Assembly: GCF_001856665.1 (NCBI RefSeq)
Contig: NZ_CP017781.1
Coordinates: 1,054,001-1,118,000 of the forward strand
Source: Rhodobacter xanthinilyticus
GTDB taxonomy: Bacteria > Pseudomonadota > Alphaproteobacteria > Rhodobacterales > Rhodobacteraceae
Direction: 5' to 3'
Length of the DNA: 64,000 bases
The notes under the pieces are model-generated. The model was not told where the DNA came from and searched no databases. It was given only the letters and a program-made list of their open reading frames with translations. This document shows, piece by piece, positions 52,408 to 61,399 of this stretch. Both the position numbers and the translations under genes were made by a program. The stretch's first letter is position 1. Each line of letters begins with the position of its first letter.

Positions 52408-55077
52408 ATGTCATTCGCCACCCCGACCCGCCGCGGCTTTCTCATCGGTTCCGGCGCCCTCGGCCTGTCGAGCCTCTGGGGCACGACGGCGCTGTCCGCG
52501 ATCGATCCGAACTCGTTTTCCGGCCGCGTGTTCCACGCCACCCACTTCGGCCCGTTCGAAGCTGTGGTGCGCGAGGGCAAGATCGTCAGCCTCGCGCCGA
52601 TGATCGAGCTCGATCAGCGGCCGACCGAAATGCTGACCACCGGCATCCTCGATCGCACCTATGACAAGACCCGGATCGACTACCCGATGGTGCGCAAGTC
52701 CTATCTCGAGGGCTGGCAGTCGGGCGACACCAAGCGCGAACTGCGCGGCAAGGAAGAATGGGTGAAAGTGGACTGGGATACCGCGCTTTCGCTCGTCGCC
52801 AAGGCGATCCTCGACACCATCGAGGCGCACGGCAACGAAGGCATCTTCTCGTCGTCCTACGGCGGCTGGGCCAATGCCGGCTCGTTCCGCCCGAACGTGA
52901 TGCAGGGCCGGTTCTTCAACCTGATCGGCGGCTGCTCGACCACCGCCGGCGACTGGTCGGCGGGCGCGGGCCAGATCATCATGCCGCGCATCATCGGCGA
53001 CATGGAGGTCTATTCCGCCCAGACCGCGTGGGAGGTCATCCGCGACAACACCGAGGTGTTCCTGCTGGTCGGCGCCGACCCGATCAAGAACAACCGCGTC
53101 GAATACACCGTGGCCGACCACGGCATGTATGGCCCGTGGGAAGAGATCCGCGACGCCGGGGTGAAGTTCATCTCGATCAACCCGCAGCGCACCGCCTCGG
53201 ATGAATATCTGAATGCCGAGTGGGTGAAGATCATCCCCAACACCGATACCGCGCTGTTCCTCGCCATGGCCTACCACGTGCTCGAACAGGGGCTCGACGA
53301 CAAGGACTACATGGCGAAATACACCGTCGGCGCCGACAAGTGGATCGCCTACGTCAAGGGCGAGACCGATGGCGAGCCCAAGACCCCGGCCTGGGCCGCC
53401 GCAATCACCGGCATGGACGAGGCGAAGATCAAGGAACTGGCCGAGCTTCTGGCCAAGTCGAAGACCGAGATCGCCGGCTCCTGGGCGATCCAGCGGGCCC
53501 ACCACGGCGAGATGATCTACTGGGCGATCGTCAACTTCGCGGCGCTCACCGGCAAGATCGGCAAGCCGGGCGAGGGCGTCGGTTTCTCCTGGCACTATGG
53601 CAACGGCGGCATGCCGCAGGGCGGCAACGCCACCCCGGTCGGCCTCAGCCAGGGCAAGAACTTCGTCGACATGATCTGCCCGGCGAGCCGGATCACCGAG
53701 ATGCTGGAAAACCCCGGCACCGAGTTCCAGTACAACGGCGTGACCCGGACCTACCCGGACGTCTACATGATCTACAACGCCGGCAACAACTTCATGTCGC
53801 ACCAGCAGGACACCAACCGGCTCATCAAGGCGCTGGCGAAGGTCGATCACATCGTCAGCCAGGACATCTGGTGGACGGCGGCGACCCGCTGGGCCGACAT
53901 CGTGCTGCCGGCCACTTCGACGCTGGAGCGCGACGACATCTCGGTCGGCGGTACCTACTCGAACGACAAGATCTACGCGATGAAGAAGGTGATCGAGCCG
54001 ATGGCCGAGGCCAAGTCGGATTACGAGATCTTCGAGGCGCTGGCCGACAAGATGGGCTTCTGGGCGAAGTTCACCGACTCGCTCGAGTTCATCGATCACG
54101 TCAAGGCGGCCTACGCCAAATCCGGCGCGGCGGCGACGGTGCCGTTCGAGGAGTTCTGGGAGAAGGGCTATGCCCGGATGCCGATACCGGCCGAAGCGCG
54201 CAAATGGGTGCGCCACGCCGATTATTATGCCGACCCCGAAGCCAATCCGCTGCACACCGCGACCGGCAAGATCGAGATGTTCAGCCAGGCGATCGCCGAC
54301 CTCGCCATCGAGGACTGCCCCGGCATGCCGATGTGGCTCGAACCCGGCGAGTACCTCGGCAATGCTCAGGAGGGCCAGCTGCATGTGGTCAGCCCGCACC
54401 CGTGGTACCGGCTGCACAGCCAGATGGACAACTCCGAGGGCCTGCGCGCGCTCTACAAGGTGCAGGGCCGCGAGCCGGTGCGCATCAACAGCGAGGACGC
54501 GGCGGCGCGTGGCATCGTCGATGGTGATGTGGTCGAGCTCTACAACGAGCGCGGCACGATCCTTGCCGGCGCCGTGGTGTCTGACGACATCATGCCGGGC
54601 GTGATGTCGATCTACGAGGGCTGCTGGCCGTCGCTGGACAGCAAGGGCCGCGACAACTCGGGGCTGGCCAACTTCCTCACCTCGACCCGGCCCGCTTCGG
54701 GGCTCACCAATGCCACCACCGCCAACACGGTGCTCGCCTCGCTCAAGAAGTGCGAAGACCCGGAAGGGCCGAACATGGCCTACGAGAAGCCGGCGATCAT
54801 CGAGGACATGGAGATCGCGGCGATCGACGACGATGCGCTTGGCCTCGAGCGGGTCGACGCGATCTTCGAGAGCATCATGGCCGACATGTCGCCCGAAGAG
54901 CACCTGTTCTACGAGCGCTGCACCGTCTGCCACGCGCCGCGCGAACCCAGCCACTACACCCAGCTGCAGTGGCAGGCGGTGCTGCCGTCGATGTTCGAAC
55001 GCGCCGGTCTCGACGATGTCGAGCAGGAGACGGTGCGCAACTTCCTGATGGCACGCGCCGCCGACGCGCCGAAGTAA
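52408..55077 (+). CDS. Periplasmic TMAO/S-oxide reductase-type molybdoenzyme with C-terminal haem c
   Basis: 889 residues. A Tat signal (TRRGFLIGSGALGLSSLW) is followed by the Mo-bisPGD catalytic domain of the DMSO/TMAO reductase type III branch, lacking an N-terminal Fe-S cluster motif. Conserved blocks include AGDWSAGAGQIIMPRIIGDM, VGADPIKNN and GSWAIQRAHHGEM. The usual Mo-ligand motif YGWxS reads YGGWANAGS at 151-159. The last 55 residues carry CTVCH at 838-842 in a short c-type cytochrome segment resembling the C-terminal mono-haem part of TorC. The enzyme would reduce TMAO or a related oxide; no torC, torD or membrane anchor gene is present here. SD GAAGGAGA precedes the ATG. Confidence 0.85.
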   Translation: MSFATPTRRGFLIGSGALGLSSLWGTTALSAIDPNSFSGRVFHATHFGPFEAVVREGKIVSLAPMIELDQRPTEMLTTGILDRTYDKTRIDYPMVRKSYLEGWQSGDTKRELRGKEEWVKVDWDTALSLVAKAILDTIEAHGNEGIFSSSYGGWANAGSFRPNVMQGRFFNLIGGCSTTAGDWSAGAGQIIMPRIIGDMEVYSAQTAWEVIRDNTEVFLLVGADPIKNNRVEYTVADHGMYGPWEEIRDAGVKFISINPQRTASDEYLNAEWVKIIPNTDTALFLAMAYHVLEQGLDDKDYMAKYTVGADKWIAYVKGETDGEPKTPAWAAAITGMDEAKIKELAELLAKSKTEIAGSWAIQRAHHGEMIYWAIVNFAALTGKIGKPGEGVGFSWHYGNGGMPQGGNATPVGLSQGKNFVDMICPASRITEMLENPGTEFQYNGVTRTYPDVYMIYNAGNNFMSHQQDTNRLIKALAKVDHIVSQDIWWTAATRWADIVLPATSTLERDDISVGGTYSNDKIYAMKKVIEPMAEAKSDYEIFEALADKMGFWAKFTDSLEFIDHVKAAYAKSGAAATVPFEEFWEKGYARMPIPAEARKWVRHADYYADPEANPLHTATGKIEMFSQAIADLAIEDCPGMPMWLEPGEYLGNAQEGQLHVVSPHPWYRLHSQMDNSEGLRALYKVQGREPVRINSEDAAARGIVDGDVVELYNERGTILAGAVVSDDIMPGVMSIYEGCWPSLDSKGRDNSGLANFLTSTRPASGLTNATTANTVLASLKKCEDPEGPNMAYEKPAIIEDMEIAAIDDDALGLERVDAIFESIMADMSPEEHLFYERCTVCHAPREPSHYTQLQWQAVLPSMFERAGLDDVEQETVRNFLMARAADAPK

Positions 55078-55090
55078 GCCTGACGTCCCT

Positions 55091-55126
55091 GGGGTGGCCG
55101 GTCCCAGCCGGCCGCCCCACCTTTTT
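55091..55126 (+). terminator. Rho-independent terminator after the reductase gene
   Basis: An 11-bp stem (GGGGTGGCCGG with CCGGCCGCCCC, one G-U pair) with a 6-base loop, then ACC and TTTTT. It lies 13 bases after the stop codon and separates the reductase from the cofactor genes, which may be reached by read-through or have their own promoter. Confidence 0.85.
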
Positions 55127-55139
55127 CCGCGAGGCCGAG

Positions 55140-56396
55140 ATGCACGATGTGACTTACCCCGAAGGCACAAGCTGCGAGATGACCCCAGGGCTCTTGCCGC
55201 TGGATGAGGCCGTTGCCTTGGCGCTCGCCCAGGTTTCTCCGATTGCCCAGGCAGAGCGCATCCCGCTCGCCGAAGCTGTTGGGCGGGTCGCGGCGAAAGA
55301 CATTCTGGCCCCCGCCGCCATGCCGCTGTTCGACAATTCGGCCATGGACGGCTTTGCCTTGCGCCTGGCCGACCTCGCTGGTGGCGACAGCCTGCCGCTG
55401 GCCGGAACGGTGCCGGCCGGTGCCGCACCTCGCGATCTGCCCCCGGGCGTCGCGCTTGAGATATTCACCGGCGCGCCGGTGCCGCAGGGCGCCGATGCGG
55501 TGGTGATGATCGAGAACGCGCGCGTTGCGGGCGCACGGGTGCAATTCCACCGCCTTCCGAAAGCGGGAGACAACATCCGTCGCGCGGGGAGCGACCAGCC
55601 TCTCGGTGCGCGCCTTGTTGCGCGCGGCCAGCCGCTTCGGCCCCTGCATGTCGGTCTGCTGGCCGCCAACGGGATCACACAAGTTGAGGTCTCGCGGCGT
55701 CCCCGCGTCGCCGTTTTCTCGACCGGCGATGAACTGACCGGCGGCGGGACCCCCGGCCGGATCCATGACGCGAACCGGCCGATGCTCCTGACGCTGGCGC
55801 GTGAAGCCGGGGCAGAGGCCGAAGACATGGGTATTCTGCCCGACGACCTTGCCGCAACGACCCGGGCCCTCGCCGCGCTCGGCGACCGGTTCGACCTGAT
55901 CCTGACCTCCGGCGCTGTGTCGATGGGAGGGCGCGACCACATGCGCGACGCCATCGTCGCGGCGGGCGGCGCGCTCACCGGCTGGCGGGTGGCCTTGAAG
56001 CCGGGCAAGCCCGTGGCTTTCGGCCGGATCGGAAAGACGGCAATCACCGGGCTCCCCGGGAACCCGTTTTCCGCCTACACCGGTTTCCGTCTCTTTGCCG
56101 GGCCGCAGATCGCGCGCCTTGCCGGCGCCGCGCCCGCACCGTTTGCCTCCGTGCCGGCCCGCGCCGGGTTCGGCTGGAGCCGCAAGCCCGGCCGTGCCGA
56201 GGTCTTCCCGGCCCGCCTTGCGGGCCATGATCCGGCGGGCGTGCAGATCCTCGAACGCCTCGGCGCCGGGGTGTCGGCCACCTTGTTCCCTCTCACCGAA
56301 GCTGACGGGCTGGGCCTCGTCGCTGCCTCGACTGCGCATGTGTCCGAGGGCGACATGATCCGCTGGCAACCCTTCTGCAAGGGAGGTCTGGAATGA
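55140..56396 (+). CDS. moeA: Molybdopterin molybdenumtransferase MoeA
   Basis: 418 residues; inserts molybdate into adenylated molybdopterin. Domain order is as in MoeA: N-terminal domains with FDNSAMDGFALRLADL and the GAP motif FTGAPVPQGADAVVM, the MogA-like domain with STGDEL, TSGAVSMGGRDHMRDA, then FGRIGKTAITGLPGNPFSAY and the C-terminal beta domain. Its start at 55140 follows GAGGCCGAG; a second ATG at 55179 is possible. Confidence 0.94.
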   Translation: MHDVTYPEGTSCEMTPGLLPLDEAVALALAQVSPIAQAERIPLAEAVGRVAAKDILAPAAMPLFDNSAMDGFALRLADLAGGDSLPLAGTVPAGAAPRDLPPGVALEIFTGAPVPQGADAVVMIENARVAGARVQFHRLPKAGDNIRRAGSDQPLGARLVARGQPLRPLHVGLLAANGITQVEVSRRPRVAVFSTGDELTGGGTPGRIHDANRPMLLTLAREAGAEAEDMGILPDDLAATTRALAALGDRFDLILTSGAVSMGGRDHMRDAIVAAGGALTGWRVALKPGKPVAFGRIGKTAITGLPGNPFSAYTGFRLFAGPQIARLAGAAPAPFASVPARAGFGWSRKPGRAEVFPARLAGHDPAGVQILERLGAGVSATLFPLTEADGLGLVAASTAHVSEGDMIRWQPFCKGGLE

Positions 56397-56920
56397 CCGC
56401 GACACCGCTCGCCGCCATCCGGTTTGACGATCAGGACATCGACGGGTTCGTCGCAGGTCTTGTCGAGGTCCTGCGCTCGGCCGGGTGGCGGCTGAGCGGT
56501 GTACTGCAGTCGCGCGGGATCGCCGATACCGAGTGTCATTGCGCCGACATGGATCTGACTTCGATCGCCACGGGCGAGGTCTTTCGCATCTCGCAGCCGC
56601 TTGGCAACGGCTCGCACGGCTGCCGCCTGCATCCCGGCGCGCTGGCGCAATGTTCCGAGGTTCTTGCCGGCGAGTTGACGACGAAGCCGGACCTCCTGGT
56701 GCTGAACCGCTTCGGCCAAGGTGAGAGCGAGGGTCGTGGTTTTCGCGACCTGATCGCGCGGGCGCTCGAGCTCGGGATCCCGGTGCTGACAACGGTGCGG
56801 CCAAAATACGCCGCCGCCTGGGCCGACTTCGGTGGCGAACTGGCCAGTGATCTGCCGTTCGATGCCGATGCGGTCCTGGCATGGGCCCAAGATCAGAAAG
56901 AGGCCCGCCATGCCGCGTGA
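56393..56920 (+). CDS. DUF2478 family protein (Moco-locus NTPase-like)
   Basis: 175 residues. It matches DUF2478: AAIRFDDQDIDGFVAGLVEV at the start, SGVLQSRG, then LVLNRFGQGESEGRGFRDLI and GIPVLTTVRPKY. The family resembles the THEP1/MobB-like nucleotide-binding fold but the classical Walker A is not evident here. Members occur in molybdenum cofactor or molybdate-transport loci, which is the context here: it overlaps moeA by 4 bases and moaA by 11. Its role in cofactor synthesis is not established. Confidence 0.8.
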   Translation: MTATPLAAIRFDDQDIDGFVAGLVEVLRSAGWRLSGVLQSRGIADTECHCADMDLTSIATGEVFRISQPLGNGSHGCRLHPGALAQCSEVLAGELTTKPDLLVLNRFGQGESEGRGFRDLIARALELGIPVLTTVRPKYAAAWADFGGELASDLPFDADAVLAWAQDQKEARHAA

Positions 56921-57926
56921 CTTCCACCCGACCCTTTGCGATGGCCATGGTCGAACGGTGAGCTATCTGCGCCTTTCTGTCACCGACCGCTGCGATCTGC
57001 GATGCACCTATTGCATGGACGAGCGGATGACCTTCCTGCCGAAGCGCGACCTTCTTTCCATCGAAGAACTCGAGCGGCTGGTGGGGGCCTTCATCGACAT
57101 GGGTGTGCGCAAGGTGCGGTTGACCGGCGGCGAGCCCCTGGTGCGGCATGGGATCATGACGCTGGTCGCCGCGCTCGGGAACGCGGTGGCGGCTGGTCGG
57201 CTTGATGAAGTCACCCTGACCACCAACGGCACGCAACTGGCGCGCCACGCCACCGGGCTTGCCGCCAGTGGTGTGCGCCGGGTGAACGTCTCGCTCGATA
57301 CGCTGGACCCGGCGAAATATGCCGCGATCACCCGGCGCGGCCGGCTCGGCCAGGTGCTGGACGGGATCGAGGCCGCGCGGGACGCCGGGCTGAAGGTCAA
57401 GATCAACACCATGGCGCTGCGCGGCGTGAATGACGACGAGGTTCTGGACATCGTCGACTGGGCCGCCGGGCACGGCTGCGATGTGGCCTTCATCGAAGTG
57501 ATGCCGATGGGGCAGGTGGGCGCGGATGAGCGCGCCGGCCAGTACTGGCCGCTCGACGACTTGCGCAAGGTGCTGGAGCAGCGGTTCGACCTGCGCGACA
57601 CCGGGTTCACGACTGGCGGGCCGGCGCGTTACGCCGAGGTCGTCGGCACCGGCCAGCGGATCGGCTTCATCACCCCGATGAGCCACAATTTCTGCTCGAC
57701 GTGCAATCGCGTGCGGGTGAACTGCCGGGGCGAGCTCTTTTCCTGCCTCGGGCGCGAAGGGTCGGTCGACCTGCGTCCGGCGCTGCGGGGCGCTGCGGAC
57801 AACGCGCCGCTTTTCGCCGCGATCGAGGATGCGCTGGCGCGCAAACCGCGCGGCCACGATTTCGGCTATGGCGCGGGCGCGGTTGAAGGCGCTCTGTCGC
57901 GCAGCATGAACCATACGGGAGGCTGA
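56910..57926 (+). CDS. moaA: GTP 3',8-cyclase MoaA
   Basis: 338 residues; radical SAM enzyme that starts molybdopterin synthesis from GTP. The N-terminal cluster motif is CDLRCTYCM (CxxxCxxC), and the C-terminal second 4Fe-4S site is in CSTCNRVRVNCRGELFSCLG. LTGGEPLVRHG and the double glycine at the C-terminus (HTGG), needed in MoaA, are present. The ATG at 56910 overlaps the end of the DUF2478 gene. Confidence 0.96.
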   Translation: MPRDFHPTLCDGHGRTVSYLRLSVTDRCDLRCTYCMDERMTFLPKRDLLSIEELERLVGAFIDMGVRKVRLTGGEPLVRHGIMTLVAALGNAVAAGRLDEVTLTTNGTQLARHATGLAASGVRRVNVSLDTLDPAKYAAITRRGRLGQVLDGIEAARDAGLKVKINTMALRGVNDDEVLDIVDWAAGHGCDVAFIEVMPMGQVGADERAGQYWPLDDLRKVLEQRFDLRDTGFTTGGPARYAEVVGTGQRIGFITPMSHNFCSTCNRVRVNCRGELFSCLGREGSVDLRPALRGAADNAPLFAAIEDALARKPRGHDFGYGAGAVEGALSRSMNHTGG

Positions 57927-57928
57927 CC

Positions 57929-58183
57929 ATGGCCGAGCTTGACGTCGTCTATTTCGCCTGGGTCCGCGAACGGATCGGGCTGCCGCGCGAGCGGGTGCAG
58001 ACGGAAGCCAACGACGTTTCCGAACTGGTCGCTGAACTGCGGGAGCGCGGGCCGCGCTATGCGGCCGCATTTGCCGACCTTTCCGCGTTGCGCGTCGCCC
58101 TCGATCAGGAATTGGCAACCTTTTCCACGCCGCTTTCCGGCATTCGCGAAGTGGCGATCTTCCCGCCGATGACCGGAGGCTGA
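57929..58183 (+). CDS. moaD: Molybdopterin synthase small subunit MoaD
   Basis: 84 residues with the ubiquitin-like fold, ending in the Gly-Gly that carries the thiocarboxylate (FPPMTGG). Starts 2 bases after moaA. The partner large subunit moaE is not in this window. Confidence 0.92.
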   Translation: MAELDVVYFAWVRERIGLPRERVQTEANDVSELVAELRERGPRYAAAFADLSALRVALDQELATFSTPLSGIREVAIFPPMTGG

Positions 58184-58184
58184 A

Positions 58185-58940
58185 ATGCCCGACGGCGCCG
58201 CCCTGGAAGGCCGCTATGCGCGCCACCTCGTCCTGCCCGAGATCGGATCAGCGGGGCAGAACCGGCTGGCCGCCGCGCGGGTGCTGGTGGTGGGTGCGGG
58301 CGGGCTCGGCTCGCCGGTCCTGCTCTACCTCGCCGCCGCCGGCGTGGGCCAGCTCACCATCGCGGACGACGATGTCGTCTCGCTGTCCAACCTGCAACGG
58401 CAGGTGCTCCATGCCACGAGCCGCTTGGGGGACCCGAAGGTCGCCTCGGCCGCGGACCGGCTCGCCGACCTCAATCCCGATGTGCGGATCGTTGCCCATC
58501 CGTTGCGCGTGACCGCGGCGACGGCGCCGATCCTGGTCACCGGGCACGACCTCGTGGTCGATTGCACCGACAACCTCGCGGCGCGCCACCTGTTGAACCG
58601 GGCCTGCGTCGAGGCGGGCGTGCCATTGCTGTCGGGTGCGATCGCGGCCTGGGAGGGGCAGGTCGGGCTTTATGATCCCTCGCACGGTGGCCCTTGTTTT
58701 GCCTGCGTTTTCCCCGAAACCGGCTCGCGCCCGGAACAGGGCAAGGGCGTCGTCGGGGCATTGCCCGGGATCGTCGGGGCGACCATGGCGTTGGAGGCGA
58801 TCAAGACGATCATCGGTGCAGGTGCTTCGCTGCGCGGCCAGCTCCTGCTGATCGACACGTTGTGGAATGACCGTCGACTGGTGCGCGTCGCACGCGATCC
58901 GGCCTGTCCGGTCTGCGGCCGGGAGCACGGCATATGTTGA
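58185..58940 (+). CDS. moeB: Molybdopterin-synthase adenylyltransferase MoeB
   Basis: 251 residues of the HesA/MoeB/ThiF family; adenylates the C-terminus of MoaD. The nucleotide-binding loop is [20 protein letters not shown], followed by [13 protein letters not shown] with the Arg used in adenylation. The two zinc-binding pairs are CFAC and CPVC. It starts one base after the moaD stop and overlaps moaC by 7 bases. Confidence 0.94.
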   Translation: MPDGAALEGRYARHLVLPEIGSAGQNRLAAARVLVVGAGGLGSPVLLYLAAAGVGQLTIADDDVVSLSNLQRQVLHATSRLGDPKVASAADRLADLNPDVRIVAHPLRVTAATAPILVTGHDLVVDCTDNLAARHLLNRACVEAGVPLLSGAIAAWEGQVGLYDPSHGGPCFACVFPETGSRPEQGKGVVGALPGIVGATMALEAIKTIIGAGASLRGQLLLIDTLWNDRRLVRVARDPACPVCGREHGIC

Positions 58941-59425
58941 CGCATTTCGATGCTGCGGGGCAGGCCCATATGGTGGATGTCTCCGACAAGCCCGACACGA
59001 GGCGCGTTGCCGTGGCCGAAGCCCGGGTCGAGATGAAGCCGGAAACATTGGCCTATGTCCTCGAAGGGACTTCGACCAAAGGCGATGTGCTGGGGGTTGC
59101 CCGGGTCGCCGGGATCATGGCGGCGAAGCGGACGCCGGACCTGATCCCTCTGTGCCACCCACTTGCCCTGACACGCGTGGCGCTGGAGCTGACCCCCCAG
59201 ATCGAAACCGCCAGCGTTCTGATCCGCGCGACGGTCGCCACCTCCGGCCAGACCGGGGTCGAAATGGAGGCGCTCACCGCCGCCTCCGTCGCGGCGCTCA
59301 CGGTCTACGACATGCTCAAGGCCGTTGAGAAGGGCATGATTGTCACCGGGATCAGGCTGCTCCACAAGGATGGTGGAAAATCGGGCTCGTATGATGCTGA
59401 CAAAGCGGGCGACGTCGGACGATGA
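58934..59425 (+). CDS. moaC: Cyclic pyranopterin monophosphate synthase MoaC
   Basis: 163 residues; converts the MoaA product to cPMP. Conserved blocks are [27 protein letters not shown] and [20 protein letters not shown] followed by LKAVEKGM. Length and motifs are standard for a hexameric MoaC. Confidence 0.96.
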   Translation: MLTHFDAAGQAHMVDVSDKPDTRRVAVAEARVEMKPETLAYVLEGTSTKGDVLGVARVAGIMAAKRTPDLIPLCHPLALTRVALELTPQIETASVLIRATVATSGQTGVEMEALTAASVAALTVYDMLKAVEKGMIVTGIRLLHKDGGKSGSYDADKAGDVGR

Positions 59426-59479
59426 CCAAAGCAATCCAAAGACACCCCTCCGCCCCGAAACCCACGAGGGAGACCGTCC

Positions 59480-60019
59480 ATGTCCGTTGACACCCCGCTC
59501 ATCGCCATCCTCGTCGCCTCGGACCGCGCGGCGCGTGGCGCGTATGAAGATCTCGGTGGCCCGGCCGCAGAGGCATGGCTTCGCTGCGCCATCACCACGC
59601 CGGTTCGGTATCAGCGCCAGATCGTGCCGGACGGGCGGGAAACCGTTGCCGCCGCGTTGCGCGCACTTGCCGACGAACAGGCGGCCGACCTGATCCTGGT
59701 TACCGGCGGAACCGGGCCCGCAGAGCGCGACCAGACCCCGGAAGCGTTTGACGCCGTGATCGACAAACGCCTTCCCGGCTTTGGCGAGGCGATGCGGCTG
59801 GCGAGCCTCGCCGAGGTGCCGACGGCGATCCTGTCGCGCCAGGATGCAGGCGTGCGTGGCCGGTCCCTGATCATCACGCTGCCCGGCAAGCCGTCGGCGA
59901 TTTCCACCTGTCTCGAGGCGGTGTTCCGCGCGGTGCCCTATTGCCTCGATCTGATCGGGGCGGCTCGGATCGAAACCGATCCTGGGGTCTGCGACGCCTT
60001 TCGCCCGAAATCGTCCTGA
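59480..60019 (+). CDS. mog: Molybdopterin adenylyltransferase (MogA type)
   Basis: 179 residues of the MoaB/Mog domain; adenylates molybdopterin before molybdenum insertion by MoeA. The signature is ILVTGGTGPAERDQTPEAFD and the second block is SRQDAGVRGRSLIITLPGKP followed by SAISTCLEAVF. It fits MogA better than MoaB by the GLPGxP-like LPGKPSA segment. Starts 54 bases after moaC with its own SD (GAGGGAGA). Last gene of the cofactor cluster; the 230 bases after it hold no gene I can support. Confidence 0.9.
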   Translation: MSVDTPLIAILVASDRAARGAYEDLGGPAAEAWLRCAITTPVRYQRQIVPDGRETVAAALRALADEQAADLILVTGGTGPAERDQTPEAFDAVIDKRLPGFGEAMRLASLAEVPTAILSRQDAGVRGRSLIITLPGKPSAISTCLEAVFRAVPYCLDLIGAARIETDPGVCDAFRPKSS

Positions 60020-60248
60020 TTGCGGAGCGCAAGAGGCTGGCCGGACAGAGCCGGGCCGCAGTCTGCCGCGCTGTCGGGTGCGGGTCAGGGTGATCGATAG
60101 CCAAGGGGAGCATTGCCGTGGCCGCACAGTCGCCGGCACTTGGTGTGGAGAACGTTCGATCCCAGACCCATCCCCTCCGCCACTCCCCCCCTGACACGCG
60201 CCGGCCCGGAGCCGCTCTCCCTCGGGGCGCGCGAGCGTTTCCGGCCGC
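60020..60248. other. Non-coding boundary between Moco cluster and fru operon
   Basis: Between the mog stop and the LacI gene I see no convincing gene. A GTG-started frame at 60118 runs through this gap but is antisense to the LacI gene for most of its length. The gap is a plausible right edge of an acquired tor-Moco block, but no repeat marks it. Confidence 0.4.
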
Positions 60249-61226
60249 TCAGACCGGCGCGGTGGAGCCGCGCACGATCAGCTCGCCCGAGAGCATGATC
60301 CGCCGCGCGGGCGCCGGCCCGCCCGAGATCCGCGCCAGAAGGGCCGCCATCGCCTCGCGCCCGAAGGCCTCGACGGGCTGGCGGATCACGGTGATCCCGG
60401 GGCTGACCAGATCGCTCCAGACCTCATCGTCGAACCCCGCCAGCGCGAGCCGGCCGGGCACCTCGATCCGCCGCTCGCGGCACAGTTTGAGCGCGGCGCG
60501 CAGGAACAGGCCGTTCGACAGGATCAGCGCCTCGGGCGGGTCGGCGTCGAAGAGCTCGGCGAGCGCCGCATGTCCCGCATCGAAGCTCGGCGGCGCCATC
60601 ACCGTGCGCACCGCAAGCCCGTGCCGCGCCAGCGCCGCCTCGACCTCGGTGCGCCGCTCGAGCCCGGTCGCGGAGGTCGAGCCGAAGAGCCCCGCGATCC
60701 GCCGCCGCCCCGAGGCGACGAGATGATCGACGAGCTGCGCCGCGGCGCGGGCATTGTCGAGCACGACGCTGTCAAACCCGCCCTCCGCCAGCCCGCGGTC
60801 GATCAGCACCACCGGCCGGTCGACCCGCGCCAGCGCCGCCGCGCTCAGATGCCGCGTCGGCGTCACGATCAGCCCGCTGACCCGCTCCTCGGCCATCAGC
60901 TCGAGATACATCGCCTCGCGCTCCGGGTCTTCGTCGGTATTGCACAGCAACACCCGCATCCCCGCCGCATAGGCGACATCCTCGACCGAGCGGCTGACCT
61001 GGGTGAAGAACGGGTTGCGGATATCGGCGACGATCAGCCCGATGGTCATCGAGCGCTGCGAGCGCAGCTGGCGCGCGGCGAGATTGGGGCGGTAGCCGGT
61101 GGCCGCCACCGCCGATTCGACGCGCCGCAAGACCTCCGCGCTGACCGGGCCCTGGCCCAGCGCGCGCGACACGGTCGAGGTCGATACACCCGCGGCGCGG
61201 GCGACATCCTTGATGCTGACGGTCAT
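60249..61226 (-). CDS. LacI-family repressor, probable FruR of the fructose PTS operon
   Basis: 325 residues. N-terminal LacI helix-turn-helix (SIKDVARAAGVSTSTVSRAL) and hinge (NLAARQLRSQRS), then a periplasmic-binding-like effector domain (IGLIVADIRNPFFTQVSRSV ... SGLIVTPTRHLS). It is divergent from fruB with palindromic sites in the gap, so it likely represses the operon and releases DNA on binding fructose 1-phosphate or a related sugar phosphate. The effector is inferred from context. Confidence 0.88.
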   Translation of the reverse strand: MTVSIKDVARAAGVSTSTVSRALGQGPVSAEVLRRVESAVAATGYRPNLAARQLRSQRSMTIGLIVADIRNPFFTQVSRSVEDVAYAAGMRVLLCNTDEDPEREAMYLELMAEERVSGLIVTPTRHLSAAALARVDRPVVLIDRGLAEGGFDSVVLDNARAAAQLVDHLVASGRRRIAGLFGSTSATGLERRTEVEAALARHGLAVRTVMAPPSFDAGHAALAELFDADPPEALILSNGLFLRAALKLCRERRIEVPGRLALAGFDDEVWSDLVSPGITVIRQPVEAFGREAMAALLARISGGPAPARRIMLSGELIVRGSTAPV

Positions 61227-61230
61227 GGCG

Positions 61231-61244
61231 TGAAAACGTTTGCA
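61231..61244. promoter_or_regulatory. FruR-type operator near the repressor start
   Basis: TGAAAAC and GTTTGCA form a near-palindrome centred on AACGTT, close in pattern to Cra/FruR sites (TGAAACGTTTCA). It begins 5 bases upstream of the repressor start codon, so it would serve autoregulation. Confidence 0.6.
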
Positions 61245-61335
61245 GCCTGATTTCGCGCATAGAATGACAGAATCCGCCGGGTTTTCAATAGAAACAGCAC
61301 CTGGCGCGCGCGAGGCCCCGGGGGTGGTGAAGAAT

Positions 61336-61357
61336 TTTGTGGGAACGTTCCCGCAAA
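61336..61357. promoter_or_regulatory. LacI-type operator upstream of fruB
   Basis: TTTGTGGGAAC and GTTCCCGCAAA are 11-base half-sites with a single mismatch, sharing the central AACGTT with the other site. It lies 43 bases before the fruB start codon. Confidence 0.8.
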
Positions 61358-61399
61358 CATGCTAGGCTGGCTCCAACTTGGAGATTGGGAGGAGAGCCA

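Noticed and set aside
54954-58226. A 1,090-codon open frame on the minus strand opposite moeA-moaD
   Set aside because: It is the mirror of GC-rich genes with clear motifs on the plus strand; its translation is low-complexity Arg/Ala/Gly-rich with no domain.
60118-60726. Plus-strand frame after the mog gene
   Set aside because: Mostly antisense to the LacI-family gene; Arg/Ser/Ala-rich translation without motif.
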